Below are positions 18,204 through 24,757 of a stretch of DNA of 64,000 nt, in pieces. The notes beneath the pieces are model-generated. The model saw only the letters and a program-made list of their open reading frames with translations, had not been told where the DNA came from and searched no databases. The stretch lies in assembly GCA_016702505.1 (NCBI GenBank), contig JADJDU010000003.1, positions 186,001-250,000 of the forward strand. Direction: 5' to 3'. The position numbers were made by a program, and so were the translations under genes. Source of the stretch: Microthrixaceae bacterium (GTDB lineage Bacteria; Actinomycetota; Acidimicrobiia; Acidimicrobiales; Iamiaceae). Every line of letters begins with the position of its first letter. Position 1 is the stretch's first letter.

Positions 18204-19148
18204 GTGACCGAGCCGACCCAGTCCCCGTTCGACGCCCTGGTCAAACAGGTGTCAGGCGTGGTGCTCGGCGATCCCGAGCCGATCCGCCTGGCCGCCACCG
18301 CGTTCCTGGCTGGTGGTCACGTCCTGTTCGAGGACATCCCCGGCGTGGGCAAGACCTTGTTGGCCAAGGCTTTGGCCGCGTCGATAGGCGGTAGCTTCGG
18401 CCGGGTCCAGGGCACACCTGACCTGTTGCCGTCGGACCTGACCGGGGTGTCGATCTACGACGACAGGGATCGCACGTGGTCCTTCCAACCCGGGCCCCTG
18501 TTCCACAACGTGGTGTTGGTGGACGAACTGAACCGGGCCACGCCCAGAACCCAGTCGGCGCTGCTGGAGGCGATGGCCGAAGGTCAGGTGACGGTGGACG
18601 GAACCACCCACCTCCTACCCCGCCCGTTCTTCGTGTTGGCCACCCAGAACCCCCACGGTGGCGATCTGGGCACGTTCCCCTTGGTGGCGGGCCAGCGAGA
18701 CCGTTTCGCCCTGTCCCTCTCGATGGGCCTGCCCGGTCGCCAGGCCGAGTCCGCCATCATCGAGGGGCGCGGAGGAGACCGCTCGCTCGACGCCCTTCAG
18801 CCGGTCGCCGACCTGGACCACTGGGTCGCTCACCACGCCCAACTCGATGACGTGTACCTCCACCCGGCGGTGGCCACGTACCTGCTGGATGTCATCGACA
18901 TGGTTCGCACCCGATCGGGGTCGAGCACCCCGCTGTCCACCCGTGCCTCGCTCACCATGGTCCGCCTCGCCCGTTCCCGAGCCCTGGCCGCGGGTCGGAC
19001 CTTCGTCGAGCCCGACGACATCCAGGCTCTGGCGGTTTCGGTACTGGCCCACCGCATCCTCGACGTCACCAACGATGACTTGGCCACCGCCCGCGTGTGG
19101 ATCTCGAACTTCGTGGCCCAGGTGCCGGCTCCCCCGGTGCAGGCCTGA
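18204..19148 (+). CDS. MoxR-family AAA+ ATPase
   Basis: MoxR ATPases act as chaperone-like motors, usually with DUF58/von-Willebrand proteins, to mature or assemble other complexes. The 314-residue protein has Walker A (EDIPGVGKTLLAKAL, about residues 44-58), Walker B (NVVLVDELNRATPRTQSALL), sensor 1 (FFVLATQNPHG) and a lid domain. The start codon is a GTG at 18204. A DUF58 gene follows 12 bases downstream and a membrane protein gene overlaps that, making a three-gene operon of the usual MoxR-DUF58 type. The client is unknown. Confidence 0.93.
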   Translation: MTEPTQSPFDALVKQVSGVVLGDPEPIRLAATAFLAGGHVLFEDIPGVGKTLLAKALAASIGGSFGRVQGTPDLLPSDLTGVSIYDDRDRTWSFQPGPLFHNVVLVDELNRATPRTQSALLEAMAEGQVTVDGTTHLLPRPFFVLATQNPHGGDLGTFPLVAGQRDRFALSLSMGLPGRQAESAIIEGRGGDRSLDALQPVADLDHWVAHHAQLDDVYLHPAVATYLLDVIDMVRTRSGSSTPLSTRASLTMVRLARSRALAAGRTFVEPDDIQALAVSVLAHRILDVTNDDLATARVWISNFVAQVPAPPVQA

Positions 19149-19160
19149 CCTGGCCTCCAC

Positions 19161-20189
19161 ATGGTTACCCGGTCGAGCCGACTCCACCTCAAGCGGTCGA
19201 CCACCGCCACCGGCGTCGTCGTCTTGGCGGTCATCACCACCCTGCTCGGACTGGTCACAGATGAATCCGCGTCGACCATCGTCGGCCTGAGCCTGATCAC
19301 CGTGGTGGCGGTCGACGCGATGGCAGCCTGGCTCACCGTCGCTCCCGTAGACATCTCGCTCCATGGCCCACCTGGGGCCATCACCGGCCAGCCCTCTGAG
19401 TGGGTGCTGACGGCCCGCGGACTCAGACGTCCGGTGATCGTCAGCCCAGCCACGATCCCCCGCAACCCCAGGTACCTGATCCACACGGCGGCCCCGGCCA
19501 TCATCACCTTTCCCTCGCTCCCACGCGGGCTGATCCACCATGTGGGCCTCGACGTGGTGGGCACTGGGCCTCTCGGGCTGTATCAGGCCGGGCGACGCCT
19601 GGTGATCCCGTTGACGGTCCCCTTGGCGGTTGCCCCCGCTCCCATAGCGGTGGACTTGGAGTGGCCGCGACCCCGGGCCATGAACTCCGGTCTCACCACG
19701 GGGTCGCCGCTCGGCGATGACCTGTTTCGCAGCCTGCGCCCCTACCGACGGGGTGACCTACCCCGCCACGTCCACTGGGGGGCAACGGCTCACCATGGCC
19801 ATCTGATGGTGCGCGAGCACGATGGGACCGGCGTGATCGGCTTGAGGATCATGGTGGACCCCGGTCTGCCTGGCGACATGGCGGACCACGTGACCGGGGT
19901 TGCCTCAGCGGTGGCCACCGAGGCCTTGGCCCGAGGATGGGTCGTGCAGATGGTCACCGCCGACGGCGAGAGGCACCGGCCCGATCCGCCGACGCCGCAG
20001 AGCCCGTTCGGCGCCCGCCTACCCACGGAGGCCTACCAGCCTGGCTCTGCTGTCACCCGGGCCGACATGGTGAGCGGGATCAGGGCGGTCAACCACCAGT
20101 TGGCCACCGCGACCCAAGGGGTGCTGACCGTCCGAGGCTGGGCGGGACTCACCTGCCATGTGACACCACGCGGGGTGGCGTGGGGATGA
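19161..20189 (+). CDS. DUF58-domain membrane protein
   Basis: Partner of MoxR in many bacteria. The 342-residue protein has two closely spaced N-terminal membrane segments (TGVVVLAVITTLLGLVT and STIVGLSLITVVAVDAM), then a beta-rich region, then the DUF58 signature. In its family form ExxLRPYxxGDxxRxIxWxxTA it appears as DLFRSLRPYRRGDLPRHVHW and GATAHHGHLMVREH. A vWA-like half follows. Its stop codon overlaps the ATG of the next gene by four bases (ATGA), so the two products are probably made in fixed ratio. The function may concern cell envelope or polysaccharide assembly; this is a general association, not shown here. Confidence 0.88.
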   Translation: MVTRSSRLHLKRSTTATGVVVLAVITTLLGLVTDESASTIVGLSLITVVAVDAMAAWLTVAPVDISLHGPPGAITGQPSEWVLTARGLRRPVIVSPATIPRNPRYLIHTAAPAIITFPSLPRGLIHHVGLDVVGTGPLGLYQAGRRLVIPLTVPLAVAPAPIAVDLEWPRPRAMNSGLTTGSPLGDDLFRSLRPYRRGDLPRHVHWGATAHHGHLMVREHDGTGVIGLRIMVDPGLPGDMADHVTGVASAVATEALARGWVVQMVTADGERHRPDPPTPQSPFGARLPTEAYQPGSAVTRADMVSGIRAVNHQLATATQGVLTVRGWAGLTCHVTPRGVAWG

Positions 20190-21754
20190 CGACACCGACG
20201 TCCATGCCTTGGAACCTGGGAATGCTGGCCGTACCGGAGGGACGGGCTCGCGCTGTCAGCCAGCTCGCGGTCTACGCCACCGCGACCTACATGTTCTTCC
20301 TACTCGGCTGGTTGAGCCTCAACTACCAGTACAGCGTGAGCGCAGCACTGAGCCTGGCCGCAGGTGCGGTGATCAGCGCCAGAACCGAGGTGGACCAGAA
20401 GTTCCAAACTGTCTCGGGCCTGGCCGCCGGGTTCTTGGCCATGATCGCGGTAGCTGTGGCGGTGGGTCTGTTCCTCACGGTCACGAGCATCGACCCGGGA
20501 AGCGGTGACCTCGTGGAGCACCTGTTGTTGTGCTCATGGATGTTCGTCACAGGCTTGGATTGGCGTCGGGTCCGCCGGCTTCGCATCATCCCGGCCGTGA
20601 CCGGCCTGCCGGTGGTGTTCGTGGTGCTGGGCGCCGACAGCTCGGCCCTCGCCCTGGGACTCCTATGGCTGGGTCTGGCCCTGTTCTCGCTGTGGTCCTT
20701 GGAGACCGACCAACGGCGCGCTTACCACCAGCCGGGCTCGTTGTCCCCCGGCTCAGGCGGCCCGCCCCTGGGACGGGCCGGAGATCTGGTGTCCAGCGTG
20801 GTCCTGGCCCTGGTTCTGGGGGCGTTCGTGGCGTCGTTCGCCTCGCTGCCGTCGTGTCGGCCCTCCTTCGGGCCCTTCGGTTTCGATCGAGGCACAGGAG
20901 AACGGCGCGAGATGTCACCGGACAACTCCGAGCCGATCGACCTGTACGACATGACCACCACCGGCGACCGGCTCGGCGTGAACCCGTCGACGGGTACGGG
21001 AACTACCACGATCGACGGCGAGCCCTACAGCCTGAGCACCGACCCGAGTGGACGGGCCCAGTTGGAGAACCAGCTCACAGGTGAACGACTGGTGCTTGGC
21101 GTCGAGGGAGACGACGTGGTGGCCCGAGACTCCCAGGGACGGGAGCGAGCTCGCTTCCCCGGAGCAGGCGGCTCCACCAAGGGTGGAGGCGGAGACTCAG
21201 GGGGCGGAGGTGGCCGCGGCTCCAGCTCCGGGAGTGGGCCCGGCTCCGGCAACGGCTCCGGCTCCGGCAGCGGCTCCGGCTCCGGCTCCGGGTCGAGCAC
21301 CGGAACTGGGGCGGAGACGCCCGATCGAAAGCCGCCGGCTTGGCATTTGGTCTTGGCCGCGTCGTTGATTGCGGCATCGCTGGCCTTGTTGGTGTGGTGG
21401 TTCCGCCAGGATCGAGGCGATCCCGGTCGGGGACCACGGTCGTGGGCCGAAGAACAGATGCGCGTCATCGACCGCTTCAGCAGGGCCCACCAGGTTCCTC
21501 GGGCACCGGGACAGACGATCCATGTCAGCCTGGCCAACCTGACCACAGCCGTCGGTGCCGATCCGCGGCTCGGACACGTTGGTGACGTGCTGTCCGAAGC
21601 CTTGTTCGACCGGGGCGAACCGTCGATGGCCGAGCGTCTCTGGGTGGAGCAGGTGATCGATGACCTGGTGTCATCCCATCCACCTCCAAGGCGTTGGCGT
21701 CGTAGCCCACCGGCCTCAGCCCCTACGATCAGCGGGCCAGTCCCGCCCGTGTAG
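20186..21754 (+). CDS. Multi-pass membrane protein with Gly-Ser linker, third gene of the MoxR operon
   Basis: I do not recognise a named family. By position it replaces the transglutaminase-like (TgpA) protein that normally follows MoxR-DUF58, but no transglutaminase Cys-His-Asp core is visible. The 522 residues begin with about six membrane segments (up to residue 240). An extracellular part follows, with ITIDGEPYSLSTD-like repeats of a YD type. Next come a long Gly/Ser linker, one more membrane helix (WHLVLAASLIAASLALLVWW) and a cytoplasmic tail with WAEEQMRVIDRFSRAH. The tail resembles DUF4129-type ends. Oddly, the stop codon TAG (21752-21754) lies inside the following tRNA-Thr gene, so the two overlap by ten bases. 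Confidence 0.75.
   Translation: MTTPTSMPWNLGMLAVPEGRARAVSQLAVYATATYMFFLLGWLSLNYQYSVSAALSLAAGAVISARTEVDQKFQTVSGLAAGFLAMIAVAVAVGLFLTVTSIDPGSGDLVEHLLLCSWMFVTGLDWRRVRRLRIIPAVTGLPVVFVVLGADSSALALGLLWLGLALFSLWSLETDQRRAYHQPGSLSPGSGGPPLGRAGDLVSSVVLALVLGAFVASFASLPSCRPSFGPFGFDRGTGERREMSPDNSEPIDLYDMTTTGDRLGVNPSTGTGTTTIDGEPYSLSTDPSGRAQLENQLTGERLVLGVEGDDVVARDSQGRERARFPGAGGSTKGGGGDSGGGGGRGSSSGSGPGSGNGSGSGSGSGSGSGSSTGTGAETPDRKPPAWHLVLAASLIAASLALLVWWFRQDRGDPGRGPRSWAEEQMRVIDRFSRAHQVPRAPGQTIHVSLANLTTAVGADPRLGHVGDVLSEALFDRGEPSMAERLWVEQVIDDLVSSHPPPRRWRRSPPASAPTISGPVPPV
21218..21295 (+). repeat. GGCTCC hexamer-rich low-complexity tract (Gly-Ser linker)
   Basis: Imperfect tandem GGCTCC units encode a run of Gly-Ser pairs in the third protein of the MoxR operon. 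They form a flexible linker between its extracellular part and last membrane helix. Such tracts are prone to length change and assembly error. Confidence 0.8.
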
Positions 21755-21821
21755 CTCAGTTGGTCAGAGCAGCCGCCTTGTAAGCGGCAGGCCGTGGGTT
21801 CGAATCCCACCGCGGGCTCCA
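21745..21821 (+). tRNA. tRNA-Thr(TGT)
   Basis: Cloverleaf folds fully: acceptor GCCCGTG with CGCGGGC (one G-U), D arm GCTC/GAGC, anticodon stem GCCGC/GCGGC around the loop CTTGTAA, and T arm GTGGG/CCCAC with TTCGAAT. The anticodon TGT is at 21779-21781 and reads ACA. The 3' CCA is encoded at 21819-21821. The 5' ten bases overlap the end of the upstream coding sequence. Confidence 0.97.
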
Positions 21822-21829
21822 AACCGGTG

Positions 21830-22417
21830 CTATTTACCCAGCTTCCTGCCGGTCACGCGGACCAGGGCGGGGAGGTGGTCCTCGAACGGCGGAACTTCGA
21901 GATCGGTGACCTTGCCAGCATCGTCCCAGCGTCGAAGCCTCACCGCGTCGAAGTGCGAGGAGTTCGCCTGAAACGACTCCATCTCGGCCCGGTTCATCGG
22001 GCCGCCCTGACGGGCCAGGCTGGCCCGTGATCCGGCAGACAGGTCCGCCCGATAGCTCGGGTCGAGCGCGCACAGGTAGCGCTTGGCCTCGACGTGCAAC
22101 GCGATCGGGCGGGTCACCTCCGGTGGGAACACGGCGCTCAACCAGGCGGCACCCCGGACCTCGTGGTGGAGATCCTGGGACACGTCACCTTCCACGATGC
22201 CGCCGTCGCGCAACTCCAGCAGGTGGCCCACGTCGTGGAGCAAGGCCGCGACGACCAGCACATCGGGGGCACCATCGGCCCGAGCCAGCGCCGCGGTCTG
22301 GAGGGCGTGATCCATCTGGGATACGACCTCGTCGTAGCGGTGGTGGGCGTAGTCGCCGAACAGGTCGACCACTTCGGCCACCGTGGACGCGGTCGGATCC
22401 GGGGCCGAGCTGGTCAC
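21830..22417 (-). CDS. phnZ: HD-domain mixed-valent diiron oxygenase, PhnZ-like
   Basis: PhnZ cleaves the C-P bond of 1-hydroxy-2-aminoethylphosphonate with O2, giving glycine and phosphate. This 195-residue HD protein matches the phosphonate-associated family. The candidate iron ligands are His37 (QMDHALQ), His61-Asp62 (LLHDVGH), His84 (DLHHEV), His108 (ALHVEAKRYLCALDP) and Asp165 (LRRWDD). Their spacing is nearly that of PhnZ as I recall it (34, 58, 59, 80, 104, 161). The stretch RQGGPMNRAEMESFQ is also family-typical. It starts at a GTG whose last two bases lie in the stop of the PhyH gene. The exact substrate is unproven; related HD oxygenases act on other phosphonates and on inositol. 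Confidence 0.82.
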   Translation of the reverse strand: MTSSAPDPTASTVAEVVDLFGDYAHHRYDEVVSQMDHALQTAALARADGAPDVLVVAALLHDVGHLLELRDGGIVEGDVSQDLHHEVRGAAWLSAVFPPEVTRPIALHVEAKRYLCALDPSYRADLSAGSRASLARQGGPMNRAEMESFQANSSHFDAVRLRRWDDAGKVTDLEVPPFEDHLPALVRVTGRKLGK

Positions 22418-23166
22418 ACCGCGTCCCCCTGGAAGTCGTCGATCAGCGAGACCTTCACCTTGCCGTCGGCTCGCTCTCCCTCGGCTGCAAACCGGGCCAG
22501 CTTCTCTCGGTAGTAGTCGGCGCGCAGGTCGCCCTCGGCCCGCGCGTTGTAGGTGGGATACAGCGCCCGTCGAGGGCGATCGCTGCGGTTGGGGCCGCTG
22601 CGGTGCGGGGTGCGGGAGTGGAACCAGAGGGTCCACCCGGCGGGCACCTCCACCGGCCGCCAATCCAGCTCGGCCACCACGTCGGCTGCGATGCAGCCGG
22701 TCTCGTCGGTGGGCAACACGTCGAGGTGACAGGCCGAGACCACCTCCAGGCAGCCGTTCTCCTGCGTAGCGTCATCCACCGCCACCATGCACGACACGTG
22801 GGAGTCGATGAAGGGGTAGGCCGGTGCATCCTGATGGGGCGCGTACCCACCACCGCCGGGAAGCTTGTAGTTGATCTTCTCCTTGTAGAGCACGGCGGTC
22901 TCACCCAACAGGGCCGACGCCGTGTCGAGCATGGAACCGGTGGTGAGCAGACGACGAAGCCCGTCGTGGAAGGGAATGAGGTTCTCGCTGCGACACAGTG
23001 CGGCCCCGTCGGGGGTTCGTTCACGATGGTGCATCCAGCCGTCCCCATCATCGGGCCACGACGAGATCTCATCCACCCAACCGCGCAACTCGACCGCGCC
23101 GCGTTCGTCGACGGTGCGGGTCAGCACCCACCCTTGGGCGAGGAAGTGGTCGACGTCGACGGTCAT
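22414..23166 (-). CDS. phnY: PhyH-family Fe(II)/2-oxoglutarate dioxygenase, PhnY-like
   Basis: PhnY hydroxylates the carbon next to phosphorus in 2-aminoethylphosphonate, making the substrate of PhnZ. The 250-residue protein has the dioxygenase facial triad His111-x-Asp113 (GGGGYAPHQDAPAYPF) and His188 (RTPHRSGPN). An Arg about ten residues later (RPRRALY) should bind 2-oxoglutarate. YKEKINYKLPGGGG and NGCLEVVSACH are typical of PhyH enzymes paired with HD oxygenases. The ATG at 23166 starts seven bases after the amidase stop, and the TGA overlaps the GTG of the HD gene. Family membership is firm; phosphonate substrate is inferred from the coupled phnZ-like gene. A free-standing hydroxylase of another amine is possible. 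Confidence 0.8.
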   Translation of the reverse strand: MTVDVDHFLAQGWVLTRTVDERGAVELRGWVDEISSWPDDGDGWMHHRERTPDGAALCRSENLIPFHDGLRRLLTTGSMLDTASALLGETAVLYKEKINYKLPGGGGYAPHQDAPAYPFIDSHVSCMVAVDDATQENGCLEVVSACHLDVLPTDETGCIAADVVAELDWRPVEVPAGWTLWFHSRTPHRSGPNRSDRPRRALYPTYNARAEGDLRADYYREKLARFAAEGERADGKVKVSLIDDFQGDAV

Positions 23167-23173
23167 GGGCGAC

Positions 23174-24688
23174 CTACACCGACGGGGCCACCAGCGGCCA
23201 CGGAAGGGTTCGCTCGGCGGCCAAGGCCACGTCGAAAAGCAAGGCATCCTCGTGGTGGCGGGCCAGCACCTGGGCTCCCACCGGCAGCCCGTTGACCAAG
23301 CCGGCGGGGATGGACACCGCCGGGTTGCCGTAGATGTTGGACAAGATCGTGAGGCCGCCCATGCCGACCAGGTCGGGGAACTTGGATTCAGCCAGTCCGA
23401 TGATGCGTGACGGAAGCTTGTGGAAGGCTCCGCTCACCACGCTCACCGAGGTCAGCGCCCCCCGCAGTCCGAGCCTGGCGATGCGGTTCGACAACAGGTG
23501 GTCGAGGACCTCGACGTTGGCCGACTTGGTGCTCTCGGCCGGGAAGGCCGGGCCCGGGTTGGTGGATGCGATCACGAAGTCGACCTGGTCGAAGGCCGAG
23601 GCCATGGCCTCGTGCAGTTCGATGCGTTGACGCTCGGCGATGGCCGCCGCCTCCAAGTTGTAAAAGGCCTGGGACAGGTAGAGGCCCAACGCCACCTCGT
23701 CGGTCAGCTCGTTGGCGCACCCCGGCCAGTGTCCCTCCAGTTCGGGCAACAGGGTGGAGAGGTTGCCCATCATCCACATGGCCGCCAGGTTTGGGGTCTG
23801 GAGGTTCACGTCCACCAGCTCCATACCGGTGGTCTTGACCATGTCGTCCACCCAGCGATGCAGGTTGTCCTCGACTCCAGGTTCGAGGGTGACCCCTCCC
23901 AGTGCCGGGACAACTGCGATCTTGCGACCTTTCAGGTCGTGGGATCCGAGGTCGGCCTCCCATGTGCCCTTGGACGGGAGGCTGGTGGGATCCCGAGGAT
24001 CGGTACCGGCGGCAACGTCGAAGTAGCGGGCCGCGTCTCGAACCGAACGCGACAGGTTGCCCAATACCACCGTTCCAGGCCGGAACGCGGCCCTGGGTCC
24101 CCTGGAGATCCGACCGTAGGTGCCCTTCATGCCCAACAGTCCGGTGTAGCCGGCAGGTATGCGGATCGATCCGCCGCCGTCACCGCCGCTGGCCAGGCTG
24201 ACCAAGCCCCCCGCCACCGCGGCGGCCGAACCCGACGACGACCCACCCACGGTGCGACCGTGCTGCCATGGGTTGTGGGTCACCCCGTTGAGCTTGGTGA
24301 CGCTCACGTTCAGGCCACCGAACTCGCTGGCGGTGGTGAGCCCAACCGGGACGGCGCCCCCCTCTCCCACCACCTTTTCGATCACCCGTGACGTGTGGGT
24401 GGCGATCCGGTCTTTGAACACGAGTGACGCCCCGGTGTCGGGCCATCCCTCCACCTCGTCGAGCTCCTTGATGGCGAAGGGGACTCCACCGAAGGGCAGG
24501 GAGACATCGGCAACATCGGCGGCTTGGCGGGCCCGTTCGGGGTCGACGTGGGAGAAGGCGTTGATGTCGCTGCGTTCGATGGCGGCGAGGGTCGCCTCCA
24601 CCTCTTCTCGGGGCGATCGCTCGCCGGAACGGAAGGCATCGACGAGAGAGCAGGCGTCGCCCTGCCAGGGCTGATCGGTGGTGGCCAT
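23174..24688 (-). CDS. Amidase signature-family hydrolase
   Basis: Intact 504-residue amidase-signature enzyme. The triad elements are Lys in PFAIKELDEV, the cis-Ser loop GGSSSGSAAAVAGG and the nucleophile GDGGGSIRIPAGYTG. The C-terminus (PAVSIPAGLVNGLPVGAQVL) is typical. It is distinct from the amidase at 3598, sharing only the core motifs. The start was set at 24688 (MATTDQPW). It lies immediately upstream of the PhyH/HD pair, so it may deacylate an amide-linked phosphonate or amine before oxidation; that is a guess from position. It follows the molybdoenzyme gene by 69 bases. Confidence 0.9.
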   Translation of the reverse strand: MATTDQPWQGDACSLVDAFRSGERSPREEVEATLAAIERSDINAFSHVDPERARQAADVADVSLPFGGVPFAIKELDEVEGWPDTGASLVFKDRIATHTSRVIEKVVGEGGAVPVGLTTASEFGGLNVSVTKLNGVTHNPWQHGRTVGGSSSGSAAAVAGGLVSLASGGDGGGSIRIPAGYTGLLGMKGTYGRISRGPRAAFRPGTVVLGNLSRSVRDAARYFDVAAGTDPRDPTSLPSKGTWEADLGSHDLKGRKIAVVPALGGVTLEPGVEDNLHRWVDDMVKTTGMELVDVNLQTPNLAAMWMMGNLSTLLPELEGHWPGCANELTDEVALGLYLSQAFYNLEAAAIAERQRIELHEAMASAFDQVDFVIASTNPGPAFPAESTKSANVEVLDHLLSNRIARLGLRGALTSVSVVSGAFHKLPSRIIGLAESKFPDLVGMGGLTILSNIYGNPAVSIPAGLVNGLPVGAQVLARHHEDALLFDVALAAERTLPWPLVAPSV

Positions 24689-24757
24689 CTTCGGCACGGT
24701 ATCGGCCCCCCTGATCCGAGTAAACCCACCGCTTCTGGAGGCACCCGGCCGCGGGCC

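Noticed and set aside
21215..21300. CRISPR-like short repeats
   Set aside because: They are in-frame Gly-Ser codons without spacers. No repeat-spacer array or cas gene was seen.
21745..24688. tRNA-Thr as an attachment site for a mobile island carrying the PhyH/HD genes
   Set aside because: No integrase, no second copy of the tRNA 3' end was noticed, and composition matches the rest.
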